NCBI GenBank assembly: GCA_019459145.1
Contig: JAIBEK010000060.1
Span: forward strand, 98,759-162,758
DNA length: 64,000 bases
DNA from: Arenimonas sp.
Lineage (GTDB): Bacteria > Pseudomonadota > Alphaproteobacteria > Rhizobiales > Rhizobiaceae
Reading direction: 5' to 3'
Shown here: positions 8,413-17,121 of the stretch, piece after piece
Layout: every line of letters starts with the position of its first letter
How positions within the stretch are numbered: position 1 is the first letter of the stretch
The notes under the pieces: generated by a model
The model's input: the letters and a program-made list of their open reading frames with translations, nothing else
Databases searched by the model: none
What the model was told of the DNA's origin: nothing
Position numbers and translations under genes: made by a program

Positions 8413-9402
8413 TCAGCCCCACAAGGCCGGCTCCGGCATCTGCATCATCGACCCCTCGTAGCGGATCGGCGAAGCGCGGTCGGCGGCGAGAAGCAACGGA
8501 CCATCGAGATCGGCAAAACCCGCCCCTTGCGCGACGAAGAACGCCGGCGCCATGGCAAGCGAGGTGCCGAGCATGCAGCCGACCATGATGTCGAAGCCTG
8601 AGGCCACCGCCGCATCGCGCATCAGAAGCGCCTCGGTCAGCCCGCCGGTCTTGTCGAGCTTGATGTTGATCGCATCATACTTGCCTTCGAGATGGTCAAG
8701 CGATGTCCGGTCGTGGCAACTTTCGTCGGCGCAGATCGGCAGGATGCGCTCGATCGTCCTCAGAGCCTCATCCTGTCCGGCCGGAAGCGGCTGCTCGACC
8801 AGCGCCACGCCTAGCCTCACCAGCGTCGGCGCCAGCGCCAGATATTGCTCGACCGTCCAGCCCTCGTTGGCATCGACGATGATCCGGGAATTCGGCGCAC
8901 CGGCGCGCACCGCCTCGATGCGGCCAAGATCGTCGTCGGTGCCGAGCTTGACCTTGAGCAGCGGTCGGTCGGCATTCTTCGCCGCCGCCTCGCGCATGCT
9001 CTGCGGCGTGCCCAGCGAGAGGGTGAAGGCCGTCTCGATCGGTTTCGGGGATGAAAGGCCGGCCAACTGCCAGACCGGTTTCCCGGCCCGCTTGGCCTCA
9101 AAATCCCACAGGGCACAGTCGAGCGCATTGCGAGCCGCACCGGGGCCAAGCCGGGTTTGCAGACCGTGCCGGTCAAGACCCTCGCGAAGATCATTGGCAA
9201 CCCCGAGAATGGCCTCCATCACGCCGTCGACCGTCTCGCCATAGCGCGCATAGGGCACGCACTCGCCACACCCGACATGAATGCCATCCGACACCGTCAC
9301 AGTCACCACCCGGATTTCGGTGCGCGACCCGCGCGAGATGGTGAAAGAGCCGGCGACCGGAAAAACGTCTTCGACGGCCGTGAGACTGAGACCATTGACC
9401 AT
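8413..9402 (-). CDS. enolase-superfamily dipeptide epimerase / N-acetyl-D-glutamate racemase (DgcA-like)
   Basis: A 329-residue member of the muconate-lactonizing subgroup of the enolase superfamily. Catalytic features are visible in order: the K-x-K motif in LLKVKLG (about residue 150), metal ligands in IIVDANEGW (about 175), LVEQPLP (about 200) and ICADES (about 225), and the second catalytic lysine in [10 protein letters not shown] (about 248). This pattern matches L-Ala-D/L-Glu epimerases, which recycle murein peptides, and the rhizobial DgcA group. The exact specificity needs structural residues I cannot assign. No partner dgcN gene is adjacent. Confidence 0.8.
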   Translation of the reverse strand: MVNGLSLTAVEDVFPVAGSFTISRGSRTEIRVVTVTVSDGIHVGCGECVPYARYGETVDGVMEAILGVANDLREGLDRHGLQTRLGPGAARNALDCALWDFEAKRAGKPVWQLAGLSSPKPIETAFTLSLGTPQSMREAAAKNADRPLLKVKLGTDDDLGRIEAVRAGAPNSRIIVDANEGWTVEQYLALAPTLVRLGVALVEQPLPAGQDEALRTIERILPICADESCHDRTSLDHLEGKYDAINIKLDKTGGLTEALLMRDAAVASGFDIMVGCMLGTSLAMAPAFFVAQGAGFADLDGPLLLAADRASPIRYEGSMMQMPEPALWG

Positions 9403-9612
9403 TTTACCGTCCCTCCATCAGGCGTGCGTGCCGGGCCGCGAATCGGCGCCCCTTGCGCGGGGCGGCATTCCTTTCTATATCCGTCAAGAATTAGGTCGAG
9501 GCCTCATCAGTCGACGGACTGCAATTTGCCTAATCCCATACCAGCAAGCTGGCAATGGCGACAGGGCGCCCAAAACCTCGCCCGCGAACGCATCAGATTG
9601 GCGGAAAAGCCC

Positions 9613-10809
9613 GTGAACACGCTGGATTTTGACAAGAAGCCGGAAGATACGCGCGTCGTCGTCGCCATGTCGGGCGGGGTCGACTCCTCGGTCGTGGCTG
9701 GCCTTTTGAAACGCGAAGGCTATGACGTCCTCGGGATCACCCTGCAGCTCTACGACCACGGCGCCGCCGTTCACCGCGCCGGCTCCTGCTGCGCCGGCCA
9801 GGACATCGACGATGCCCGCCGCGTCTGCGAAACGCTCGGCATTCCCCATTACGTGCTCGACTACGAACAGCGCTTCCGCGACACGGTCATCAACCCGTTC
9901 ATGGAAAGCTATGTCGCCGGCGAGACGCCGATCCCCTGCGTTGCCTGCAACCAGACGGTCAAGTTCGCCGATCTCCTGGCGACGGCCCGCGAACTCGGCG
10001 CCGATGCGCTGGCGACCGGCCATTACATCCGTTCCAAGTCGGTGCCGCTGCCGAACGATCCGGGCCACCGCGCCCTGTTCCGCCCGATCGACAGCGAGCG
10101 CGACCAGAGCTACTTCCTGTTTGCCACCACCCAGGAGCAGATCGACTATCTGCGCTTTCCGCTCGGCGCCATGTCCAAGGCCGAAACGCGAAAGCTAGCA
10201 GAAGACATGGGCCTCGTCGTCGCCCAGAAGGCCGACAGTCAGGACATCTGCTTCGTGCCGCAGGGCAAATATGCCGATGTCATCAACAAGCTGCGTCCCG
10301 ATTCGGCGCTGGCGGGCGAGATCGTCCATCTCGACGGCCGCGTCCTGGGCCAGCACGAAGGCATCCTGCATTACACCATCGGCCAGCGAAAGGGCCTCGG
10401 CGTGGCAACCGGCGAGCCGCTCTACGTGGTCTATCTCGACGCCCGCTCGCGCCGCGTCATCGTCGGCCCACGGGAGGCGCTGGAAACCCACCGCGTCTAC
10501 CTGCGCGAAATCAACTGGCTGGGCGACAACGCGCTCGAAGAGGCCGCCCGCGACGGCTTTGCCTGCTTCGCCAAGGTCCGTTCGACCCGCCCTCCGGCGC
10601 CCGCCATGCTGCGCGCCGACAACCGGGGCATCTATGTCGATCTTGAGATCGGCGAAGCCGGCATCGCGCCGGGCCAGGCCTGCGTTCTCTATTCCGCACC
10701 GGGTGCCGATGCGCGTGTCTATGGCGGCGGCTTCATCGACCGGTCGGAACGTGCGGCAGACGCCGAAAGCCAGCTGAAGGCATTGCTCGCAAGCCCGGTC
10801 GCGGCCTGA
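9613..10809 (+). CDS. mnmA: tRNA-uridine 2-sulfurtransferase MnmA
   Basis: A 398-residue enzyme that thiolates U34 of tRNA-Lys, -Glu and -Gln. The N-terminal PP-loop ATP-binding motif SGGVDSS is at residues 20-26. The catalytic cysteine lies in CVACN (Cys112) and the persulfide cysteine in DSQDICFVP (Cys213). I chose the GTG start because the protein then begins [21 protein letters not shown], as is typical of rhizobial MnmA. The frame stays open far upstream, but that stretch is antisense to the epimerase gene and unlike MnmA. No local operon partner is seen. Confidence 0.96.
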   Translation: MNTLDFDKKPEDTRVVVAMSGGVDSSVVAGLLKREGYDVLGITLQLYDHGAAVHRAGSCCAGQDIDDARRVCETLGIPHYVLDYEQRFRDTVINPFMESYVAGETPIPCVACNQTVKFADLLATARELGADALATGHYIRSKSVPLPNDPGHRALFRPIDSERDQSYFLFATTQEQIDYLRFPLGAMSKAETRKLAEDMGLVVAQKADSQDICFVPQGKYADVINKLRPDSALAGEIVHLDGRVLGQHEGILHYTIGQRKGLGVATGEPLYVVYLDARSRRVIVGPREALETHRVYLREINWLGDNALEEAARDGFACFAKVRSTRPPAPAMLRADNRGIYVDLEIGEAGIAPGQACVLYSAPGADARVYGGGFIDRSERAADAESQLKALLASPVAA

Positions 10810-10864
10810 AACGAACGCCTCGCCCAAGTCCACAGAAGCGCTTCGGTTTTTGCTTGTCTCGCGC

Positions 10865-10893
10865 TTGACACTGGCAGGATCATCGCCTTATAA
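10865..10893 (+). promoter_or_regulatory. sigma-70-type promoter of the tRNA gene
   Basis: TTGACA at 10865-10870 is followed after 17 bases by TTATAA at 10888-10893, about 50 bases before the tRNA. A GC-rich stretch follows the -10, as in stringently controlled stable-RNA promoters. Confidence 0.65.
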
Positions 10894-10944
10894 GCCGCCC
10901 ATCGCTTCGGACGGCTCCGCTTTCAGCAGGCCTTCGCGATGTGT

Positions 10945-11021
10945 GGCGGGGTAGCTCAGGTGGTTAGAGCGTGGGATTCATAACCCCAAGGTCGGCGGTT
11001 CAAGTCCGCCTCCCGCTACCA
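10945..11021 (+). tRNA. tRNA with CAT anticodon (probably elongator tRNA-Met)
   Basis: A 77-base cloverleaf with encoded CCA. The D-arm is GCTC/GAGC, the anticodon loop is TTCATAA, and the T-arm is GGCGG-TTCAAGT-CCGCC. The acceptor stem has G-U pairs at its first and last positions. The anticodon stem TGGGA/CCCCA has an A-C mismatch next to the loop. The lack of the initiator features (mismatched first acceptor pair with C1, GGG/CCC anticodon stem) excludes tRNA-fMet. A lysidine-type tRNA-Ile2 with the same CAT anticodon cannot be fully ruled out by eye. Confidence 0.9.
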
Positions 11022-11089
11022 AATCTCTCATTTTTGAAGATCTGAAACTTGGGTTCCGCTCGGTGCGTGGCGCACCGCGGATCGGGCGT

Positions 11090-12421
11090 TCAATCGCCCT
11101 CGCCTCCCGTGCGAAACCGGTCGAAGCCCTCGGCGAACCGGTCATCGTCGACCGGATAGAGCCACCGGCCCAGCCGCCGGAGCGCGGGGTCCGACTGCTC
11201 GCGGAAGAAGCCGATCGGGTCACGGCGATAGGACGCCGCGTCGTAGGCGCTGCCGATGCGCGCGACAAGCGGTCCGACGACCAATGGCAGCAGATGCCGC
11301 CAGCCGAGCAGGCCATACGGGCCGGCCGCCGACCATTGCGAGGGGCGCCGACGCGCCGAGAGCAGCCGGCGGCTGTCTTCGGGCAAGCCGTCCCTCTGCC
11401 ATTCGACCATTTCGCCAAGCGTCGTCTCGAAGCAACGCTGCATGGCCGTGCGCGGATCGAAATAGCGCGGGTAAATGAGATAGACCCCGGCGAACAGCGC
11501 ATCGAGGCTGAGCGCGCGGCCCCGGCGCGGGTTCGGCTGACGATCGTCGGTCAGCCCCCAGCCGGCATAGAAGGGCGAGCCGGAAACGGTCACCCGCTTG
11601 CCACGCATTAGCGCCTCGAATCCGGCGAGCGAGGTAATTGTATAGACATGATCGACCGCATCGAGCACGTCGGGCAGCGCCATGGGCGCGGTCAGGACAT
11701 GGCACAGATCCGCCACTTCAGCCGGATCGGAACTTGGCCGTCGGACGCCCTTCAGCACGTCCGGATGCGGCTTGTAGAGAATCGTCGCGTCGGGGTTTTC
11801 CCGCGCCGCCAAGCGCACCAGATCATTGTTGAGGATCGGCCGCTCGGTGCCGTAGCGGATCGAGGCATCGCTCTCGACCTGGCCGACCACCAGAACCTTG
11901 CGTCCCGGACCTTGCGGCAGTTCGAGTTTTCCGCGCGCCGGTTGTCCGCCATATTTGCTGATGCGATGCGCGAGCATGGCGGCAATCCCCGCCCTCGCCC
12001 GCTCGATCAGCGCCGGATCGGCATCGAAGTCGTGGGTCCTCAGCAGGTCCTCGAGGTCGGACGGCCCCCGGCTGTCGAAGAACGGTCGCTGCCGGTCGAT
12101 GGTCAGCGAGAACGGCGCGCTCTGGCCGGCGCTGCCGCCGACCGAGCGCAGAAAACCGTCCTCGACGAAGTGGACCGGAATGTTGCGCCCGGCGCAGAAG
12201 TCTGCCGCCGCCTGCGGCAGGTTCGGCCCCCAGACGATCACGCTCGGATTGTCGAGCGCGGCGATGCGCGCCTGCCAGACATCGACGAATGCCGTGTCGT
12301 CGACAAAGAACGGCATGTAGTGGAAGTCCCATTCCGGGAAATAGGCCTCCAGCACCGACCGCTTCCACTCATGGATATGGAAGGCGACGACGGGCGGGCG
12401 ATCGGTCGGGGCGCGCGACAT
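11090..12421 (-). CDS. capsular polysaccharide biosynthesis protein, KpsC-like beta-Kdo transferase domain
   Basis: A 443-residue protein with the signature stretches of the KpsC/KpsS family of retaining beta-Kdo transferases, which build the poly-Kdo linker of lipid-anchored capsules. These are VEDGFLRSVGG near residue 100, YKPHPDV near 215, SLAGFEALMRGKRV near 258 and GSPFYAGWGLT near 275. KpsC itself has two such domains; this protein has one. I chose the ATG giving MSRAPTDRPPVVAFHIHEW because the longer frame adds a low-complexity leader. No other capsule genes are near, so it is an orphan. It lies immediately downstream of, and opposite to, a tRNA gene. Confidence 0.78.
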   Translation of the reverse strand: MSRAPTDRPPVVAFHIHEWKRSVLEAYFPEWDFHYMPFFVDDTAFVDVWQARIAALDNPSVIVWGPNLPQAAADFCAGRNIPVHFVEDGFLRSVGGSAGQSAPFSLTIDRQRPFFDSRGPSDLEDLLRTHDFDADPALIERARAGIAAMLAHRISKYGGQPARGKLELPQGPGRKVLVVGQVESDASIRYGTERPILNNDLVRLAARENPDATILYKPHPDVLKGVRRPSSDPAEVADLCHVLTAPMALPDVLDAVDHVYTITSLAGFEALMRGKRVTVSGSPFYAGWGLTDDRQPNPRRGRALSLDALFAGVYLIYPRYFDPRTAMQRCFETTLGEMVEWQRDGLPEDSRRLLSARRRPSQWSAAGPYGLLGWRHLLPLVVGPLVARIGSAYDAASYRRDPIGFFREQSDPALRRLGRWLYPVDDDRFAEGFDRFRTGGEGD

Positions 12422-12634
12422 TGCCGGGCTTGATCCTCGTTGGCGGGCGACCGTACATAACCCGGCGCGGCCATGCCGACAATCGTCGCACGCGCCATCC
12501 TCGCCTTGCCGCTCCGGTTCGTTCCTGAACCCCTGGCTCACCTGCCCGTTCGGGTGGGCGAGGACAGTTAAGGATCCGAAAACCTTTCGTTAAATTTTAA
12601 GTAATATCCTCGTGGGCCTGAGTGAGGATGAACG

Positions 12635-13213
12635 ATGCGTAGCGTAATTGTCGTTGGCCTTCTGCTGGCATTGACTGCTTGTGCGAAACCGCCGAGCCAG
12701 ACGAAGAATGCATGTGCGATTTTCGAACAGCGCGACGGCCTGTTCAACAACTGGCGACGCGCGGCCGAAAAGACCGAGCGCGAATATGGCGTGCCCGTCC
12801 CCATCCTGATGGCGACGATCTACACCGAGTCCGGCTTCCGCCATAACGCCAAGCCGCCGCGCAAGAAGCTGCTCGGCTTCATTCCCTGGAAGCGCAAATC
12901 CTCTGCCTATGGCTATTCGCAGGCCCTCGACGGCACCTGGGACCGCTACCAGCGCGAGACCGGGCGATGGAGCGCGCGGCGCACCGACTTTTCCGATGCC
13001 ATGCAGTTCATCGGCTGGTACCACCGCCAGACGGCAGCAAAGAGCGGCATCGCGCTCAACGATCCCTACAAGCTCTACCTCGCCTATCATTCCGGCCATG
13101 CCGGCTATGCGCGCGGCAGCTGGCGCAACAATTCCGAGGCGCTGAACGGCGCCAAGCGTTTCACCGACATCACCTACACCTATGCGCGGCAGTTGAAGAA
13201 CTGCCCGAACTGA
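12635..13213 (+). CDS. lytic-transglycosylase-like SLT-domain lipoprotein
   Basis: A 192-residue lipoprotein. The signal sequence MRSVIVVGLLLALTAC ends in a lipobox (LTAC, Cys16), so it should be anchored in the outer membrane. The mature part carries an SLT-like fold: MATIYTESGF (about residues 59-68), with a glutamate in the catalytic position of soluble lytic transglycosylases, then AYGYSQALDGTWDRY (about 91-105) and a late YLAYHSGHAGYARGSW. It probably cleaves peptidoglycan glycan strands. A GAGGA site precedes the start, and a strong terminator follows, so it is a single-gene unit. Confidence 0.85.
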   Translation: MRSVIVVGLLLALTACAKPPSQTKNACAIFEQRDGLFNNWRRAAEKTEREYGVPVPILMATIYTESGFRHNAKPPRKKLLGFIPWKRKSSAYGYSQALDGTWDRYQRETGRWSARRTDFSDAMQFIGWYHRQTAAKSGIALNDPYKLYLAYHSGHAGYARGSWRNNSEALNGAKRFTDITYTYARQLKNCPN

Positions 13214-13234
13214 GCATCCACCGCCGGCAGACGC

Positions 13235-13263
13235 AAAAAGGCCCGCGCGAAGCGGGCCTTTTT
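13235..13263 (+). terminator. rho-independent terminator after the SLT lipoprotein gene
   Basis: A 12-bp stem (AAAAAGGCCCGC with its complement) closes the 5-base loop GCGAA, flanked by A- and T-runs. It can act for both this gene and the convergent Tim44-like gene. Confidence 0.85.
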
Positions 13264-13280
13264 GTCTGATGAAATGAGCC

Positions 13281-14279
13281 TTATTCCGGATCGCCGGAGG
13301 CCTGGATCGCCGAAATCTGCCAGTCCGTGCCGGGGCGACGGACAAAGGTCCAGATCTCGGTGGATTCCGAGACATTGTCGGGATCGCCGCTGACGACATT
13401 GCCGGTGGTACGATCGCGAAGCACGTCGATGCTCTCGTAGCGCATGGCGACCGTGGCAAAATCGACATTGCCCTCGCGCCAGCTTTCCGAGACGTCGCCC
13501 TGGACCAGATGCACATCGCGCACCTCGTTCTTGACGCCCTTGGTGGCGTTCTCGCTCAACTCCTCGGCGAGATAGGACATGGCTTCCGGCGTGGTGATGC
13601 GGCGCAGGCTGGCATAGTCTTCATTGGCATAGGCCGCCTGCATTTCCTTGAGCAGCCCTTCGAAGCGCTGGAGATCCTGCTGGCCGATACCGATTTCGTC
13701 GGCGGAAGCGGAAGGCCGGCGCGGGGCCGAAGACGCCGAAGAGCCGCCGCCAAGGTTCAGACCGCCGATCTTCGGGATCTGGAAGCCCGGACCGCCGGCA
13801 GCGTCGTTGCGCGCCGAGGGCGATGCCCCCGCGCCCGAAAGGGACGGCTGGCGATTGGCAAACATGCGCATGGCGAAGCGCACCAGGAAGAATATCAGCA
13901 CGCCCTGCAGCAACAGGCCGAGGAAGCCGAAGCCGCCGCCGAAGCCGGAGCCCATCAGCATGCCGAACAGGCCGCCCATCAAGAGGCCGCCCATCAGGCC
14001 GCCGGCAAGACCGCCGAACAGGCCACCGGTACGACCGGCCGGGTTCTGCGCATTCGGAGCAGCAGCCGGGCGCGTCGCTTGAGACTGCGGCGTCATCGTG
14101 CGCTCGATCGGCGCGGCAGGCGCAGGCGCGGTGCGCGTTGCGGCCGGCGCCTGGAAGGTCCGCGTGCCACGGCTGCCGAACCCGCCGCTCGCACGGCGTG
14201 CCTCGGCAAAATCGGCCAAGGTCAGCATGGTCGCCAGACCAATTGCCAGAATTCCAAAAAACTTGCCGTAGCGCCGCAT
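13281..14279 (-). CDS. Tim44-like domain membrane protein
   Basis: A 332-residue protein. It has an N-terminal signal or anchor segment (GKFFGILAIGLATMLTLADF), a Pro/Ala-rich stretch, a Gly/Met/Phe-rich hydrophobic core (about residues 88-140, GGLMGGLLMGGLFGMLMGSG) and a C-terminal Tim44-like domain (about 200-328). That domain contains DLQRFEGLLKEMQAAYANEDY and ends in VRRPGTDWQISAIQASGDPE. Alphaproteobacterial Tim44-domain proteins are inner-membrane associated and include the TimA relatives of the mitochondrial import motor. A precise role here is unknown. It is transcribed alone, 127 bases downstream of the cyd operon. Confidence 0.85.
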   Translation of the reverse strand: MRRYGKFFGILAIGLATMLTLADFAEARRASGGFGSRGTRTFQAPAATRTAPAPAAPIERTMTPQSQATRPAAAPNAQNPAGRTGGLFGGLAGGLMGGLLMGGLFGMLMGSGFGGGFGFLGLLLQGVLIFFLVRFAMRMFANRQPSLSGAGASPSARNDAAGGPGFQIPKIGGLNLGGGSSASSAPRRPSASADEIGIGQQDLQRFEGLLKEMQAAYANEDYASLRRITTPEAMSYLAEELSENATKGVKNEVRDVHLVQGDVSESWREGNVDFATVAMRYESIDVLRDRTTGNVVSGDPDNVSESTEIWTFVRRPGTDWQISAIQASGDPE

Positions 14280-14406
14280 TTCATCTCCTCGTTTTCAATC
14301 CCTGCCGGATGCAAGCATCCGATCTGGCTTTCATATGGCGTGCCCTCGCGGAGAATTGAACCCTTGGCCGCCTGTTTTTCGATCACAATCGCGCCATCTG
14401 CCGCCA

Positions 14407-14520
14407 TCAGGCGCCGAGCGCCAGCTTGATGCCATAGGCGACCACCCCGACTGCGAGCACGCCGGCGAGCCACAATCCGACGAACCAGCCGAGGCGCTTG
14501 ATGAGAGAGGCTTGCGCCAT
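14407..14520 (-). CDS. small cytochrome bd accessory subunit (DUF2474 / CioZ-CydX type), 37 aa
   Basis: A 37-residue single-span membrane protein, MAQASLIKRLGWFVGLWLAG followed by a hydrophobic tail ending in IKLALGA. Its ATG overlaps the cydB stop (TGATG), so it is the translationally coupled third gene of the oxidase operon. Small one-helix proteins in this position (CydX in classical bd oxidases, DUF2474 proteins in the cyanide-insensitive branch) stabilise the complex. The membrane span and the coupling are directly visible; the family name is based on position, size and the LIKRLGWFVGLW N-terminus. Confidence 0.8.
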   Translation of the reverse strand: MAQASLIKRLGWFVGLWLAGVLAVGVVAYGIKLALGA

Positions 14521-15524
14521 CAGTGATAGCCCTCCTCCGGATCGACCTTGCCGCGGAACACCCAATAGGCATAGGCCGTATAGGCAAGGATGATCGGCAC
14601 CAGCACCGCCGCTCCGGCGAGCAGGAAGGCGAGGCTCGATTGCGGCGCCGCGGCATCCCAGATGGTGAGCGAGGTCGGCACGATATAGGGGTAGAAGCTG
14701 ATGCCGATCCCGGCATAGCCGAGCACGAACAGCCCGAGCGCCGCGACGAACGGTTGCGCATCCTTGCCGGAGCGCAGGCCGCTGAGGATAAGATAGAGGC
14801 ATCCGAGCACCAGCAAGGGCACGATGAAGGAGAAGATCGCCGTCGGATAGCCGAACCAGCGCTGCACGTAGAGCGGCTCGAGCCAGGGAGTCCAGAGGCT
14901 GAACACGCCCATCGCCGCAACGGTCGCGATCGCCGCGCCATAGGCCAGCCGCCGGGCCTTCTCCGCCAGCGGCCCGCGCGTCTTCATCACCAGCCAGGTC
15001 GCGCCGAGCAGTGCATAGCCGAGCACCAGCGCCAGGCCGGTCGAGATCGAAAACGGTGTCAGCCAATCCCACCAGCCGCCCGCATAGGCACGGTCGACCA
15101 CCGGAATGCCCTGGACGAGCGCGCCGAGCGCCACCCCTTGGGCAAAGGCCGCCACCGTCGAGCCACCGGCAAAGGCATAGTTCCACAAATGCTCGGCCCG
15201 CTTGGTACGCCAGCGATATTCGAAGGCGACGCCCCGGAAGATCAGCCCGAGCAGCATGGCGATCAGCGGCGCATAGAGCGCCGGAAGGATGGTCGCATAA
15301 GCGAGCGGAAAGACCGCCATCAACCCGCCGCCACCCAGCACCAGCCAGGTCTCGTTGCCGTCCCACACCGGTGCAACCGAATTCATCATCTGGTCGCGGT
15401 CGGCCTTTTCGGGAAAGAGCGGAAAGAGAATGCCGACCCCGAGGTCGAAGCCGTCGAGAATGACGTAAGCCAGCACGGCGAATGCGATGATGGCCGCCCA
15501 GATGAATGCGAGATCAAAGGCCAT
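14520..15524 (-). CDS. cydB: cytochrome bd-type quinol oxidase subunit II
   Basis: A 334-residue integral membrane protein with about nine transmembrane helices. It begins AFDLAFIWAAIIAFAVLAYV and has the conserved LDGFDLGVG and WDGNETWLVLGGG motifs near residues 23-66. It forms the quinol oxidase with CydA and reduces oxygen to water at the inner membrane. A GGAGG site 6 bases before the chosen ATG fixes the start and makes it overlap the end of cydA by 11 bases. The small DUF2474-type subunit follows at its stop codon. Confidence 0.94.
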   Translation of the reverse strand: MAFDLAFIWAAIIAFAVLAYVILDGFDLGVGILFPLFPEKADRDQMMNSVAPVWDGNETWLVLGGGGLMAVFPLAYATILPALYAPLIAMLLGLIFRGVAFEYRWRTKRAEHLWNYAFAGGSTVAAFAQGVALGALVQGIPVVDRAYAGGWWDWLTPFSISTGLALVLGYALLGATWLVMKTRGPLAEKARRLAYGAAIATVAAMGVFSLWTPWLEPLYVQRWFGYPTAIFSFIVPLLVLGCLYLILSGLRSGKDAQPFVAALGLFVLGYAGIGISFYPYIVPTSLTIWDAAAPQSSLAFLLAGAAVLVPIILAYTAYAYWVFRGKVDPEEGYH

Positions 15525-16920
15525 GCTTGCCTCCCTCGGTTTGCGCCGCCGGCGTGATGCCGGACGAACGGATCGGTCCGTCGTCGAGATCGGGCATCGG
15601 GTCACGCGGCAGGCGCGCCATCAGCCTCAGAATGTAGAAGGTCCCTGCCCCGAAGACGAGGAAGTAGACGATGATGAAGGCGATCAGCGAGGCTGCGACG
15701 GCGGGAGCCGCGATCGGCGAAATCGAATCCGCCGTCAGCAGATGACCGTAGATGGTATAGGGCTGGCGCCCGACCTCCGTGGTGATCCAGCCCGCCAGCA
15801 CAGCGACGAACCCGGCCGGCGCCATGGTCAGTGCCACGCGGTGCAGCATCCGGTTTTCAAACAATGTCCCGCGCCAGCGACACCACAGGCTGAACAGGCC
15901 GACGCCGAGCATTGCGAAACCCAGCGCCACCATCACCCGGAACGACCAGAACACGATCGCCACCGGGGGCTCCTTGTCGTCGTCGATCGTGTCGAGACCG
16001 GCGAGCGGCGCGTTGAGATCGTGCTTGAGGATCAGGCTGGAGAGCTTGGGGATCTGGACGGCATAATCAATCCGCTTCTCCGCCTGGTTCGGCAGGCCGA
16101 ACAGAATGAGCGGCGCGCCCTCCGGGTGGCTGTCGAAATGGCCTTCCATGGCCATGACCTTGGCCGGCTGGTGCTCCAGCGTGTTGAGACCATGCGCATC
16201 GCCGACGAGGATCTGGATCGGCGCGACGATCGCCGCCATCCACATCGCCATGGAGAACATCGTGCCGGCCCGAGACGGCGAGGTGCGGCGAAGCAGATGA
16301 TAGGCGCCCACACCGCCGACCACGAAGGCGGTCGTCAGATAGGCGGCGATCACCATATGCGTCAGTCGGTAGGGGAAGGAGGGATTGAAGACGATTGCCC
16401 ACCAGTCGACCGGCACGAACTGCCCGACCTCGTTGATGGCAAAGCCGGTCGGCGTCTGCATCCAGGAATTGACCGAGAGGATCCAGGTCGCCGAGATCAG
16501 CGTCCCGAGCGCCACCATCAGCGTCGCCAAATAGTGGAGGCCCGGCCCCACCCGCTCACGGCCGAACAGCATGACGCCGAGGAAGCCGGCCTCGAGGAAG
16601 AAGGCGGTCAGCACCTCGTATCCCATCAGCGGCCCGATGACCGGCCCCGCCTTGTCGGAAAAGACGCTCCAATTTGTGCCGAACTGGTACGACATGACAA
16701 TGCCGGAGACGACGCCCATGCCGAAGGCGACGGCGAAGATCGTCTTCCAGAAGTCGAAGAGTTCCAGATAGACCCTGTCCTTCTTCCACAGCCAGAGCCC
16801 CTCCAGCACGGCGAGATAGCTGGCGAGACCGATGGAAAAGGCCGGGAAAATAATGTGGAAGGACACGGTAAAGGCGAATTGCAGCCGTGCCAGCAATTGC
16901 GCGTCGAAGATCTCGAACAT
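15514..16920 (-). CDS. cydA: cytochrome bd-type quinol oxidase subunit I (cyanide-insensitive, short Q-loop type)
   Basis: A 468-residue haem-bearing subunit. The N-terminal SFHIIFPAFSIGLA carries the high-spin haem histidine (His22). ARLQFAFTVS, GDAHGLNTLEHQPAKVMAMEG and GWITTEVGRQPYTIYG are hallmark oxidase stretches. The region between helices 6 and 7 is short, which together with the HGLNTLEHQPAK segment places it in the CIO branch rather than E. coli bd-I. I chose the ATG giving MFEIFDAQLLARLQ; upstream in-frame codons add an unlike leader. A perfect TTGA-N6-TCAA box lies about 100 bases upstream. Confidence 0.93.
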   Translation of the reverse strand: MFEIFDAQLLARLQFAFTVSFHIIFPAFSIGLASYLAVLEGLWLWKKDRVYLELFDFWKTIFAVAFGMGVVSGIVMSYQFGTNWSVFSDKAGPVIGPLMGYEVLTAFFLEAGFLGVMLFGRERVGPGLHYLATLMVALGTLISATWILSVNSWMQTPTGFAINEVGQFVPVDWWAIVFNPSFPYRLTHMVIAAYLTTAFVVGGVGAYHLLRRTSPSRAGTMFSMAMWMAAIVAPIQILVGDAHGLNTLEHQPAKVMAMEGHFDSHPEGAPLILFGLPNQAEKRIDYAVQIPKLSSLILKHDLNAPLAGLDTIDDDKEPPVAIVFWSFRVMVALGFAMLGVGLFSLWCRWRGTLFENRMLHRVALTMAPAGFVAVLAGWITTEVGRQPYTIYGHLLTADSISPIAAPAVAASLIAFIIVYFLVFGAGTFYILRLMARLPRDPMPDLDDGPIRSSGITPAAQTEGGKHGL

Positions 16921-17017
16921 CGTCCTGTCACTCTCGTTGCCGTCTTGGTCGAAGGTCTGGGAAAGCAAATAGGCTTCCTTCCCTTCCAATCAATGCGACA
17001 GCCCGCCCTGCGTCAAC

Positions 17018-17031
17018 TTGACATCCATCAA
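17018..17031. promoter_or_regulatory. FNR/FixK-type anaerobox upstream of cydAB
   Basis: TTGACATCCATCAA matches the TTGA-N6-TCAA consensus bound by FnrN/FixK regulators in rhizobia, with only one change from TTGAT-N4-ATCAA. Its centre is about 104 bases before the cydA start. This position fits activation of the oxidase under low oxygen. It also lies 98 bases behind the serA stop, so cydA is its only sensible target. Confidence 0.6.
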
Positions 17032-17068
17032 GATCCGCCCGGCAAGATCGTCCCGGCGACAAACAGAA

Positions 17069-17096
17069 GGGGCGCGAGCGTTTTCGCCCGCGCCCC
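17069..17096 (-). terminator. rho-independent terminator after serA
   Basis: A 12-bp stem (GGGGCGCGAGCG against CGCCCGCGCCCC, one mismatch) closes a TTTT loop. Read leftward it is followed by TTCTGTTTGT, a T-rich tract just behind the serA stop. Confidence 0.7.
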
Positions 17097-17121
17097 TGCG
17101 CTTGTTCCCGGGAGGAACGGA

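Noticed and set aside
9447-9464. GC hairpin between the epimerase gene and mnmA
   Set aside because: It lies between divergent genes where a terminator is not expected and has no T-run.
10978-11502. Minus-strand frame ending in VAGGGLEPPTLGL
   Set aside because: The tail is the well-known artefact of reading a tRNA gene backwards; the rest is an alternate frame of the KpsC-like gene.
14306-14321. Hairpin CGGATGC-AA-GCATCCG as terminator of the cyd operon
   Set aside because: The loop is only two bases and no T-run follows in the leftward direction, so function is not supported.
14335-14400. tRNA-like T-loop (GGTTCAATTC read leftward) between the cyd operon and the Tim44-like gene
   Set aside because: The T-stem does not pair (AAGGG against CTCCG) and no acceptor or anticodon arm can be formed.
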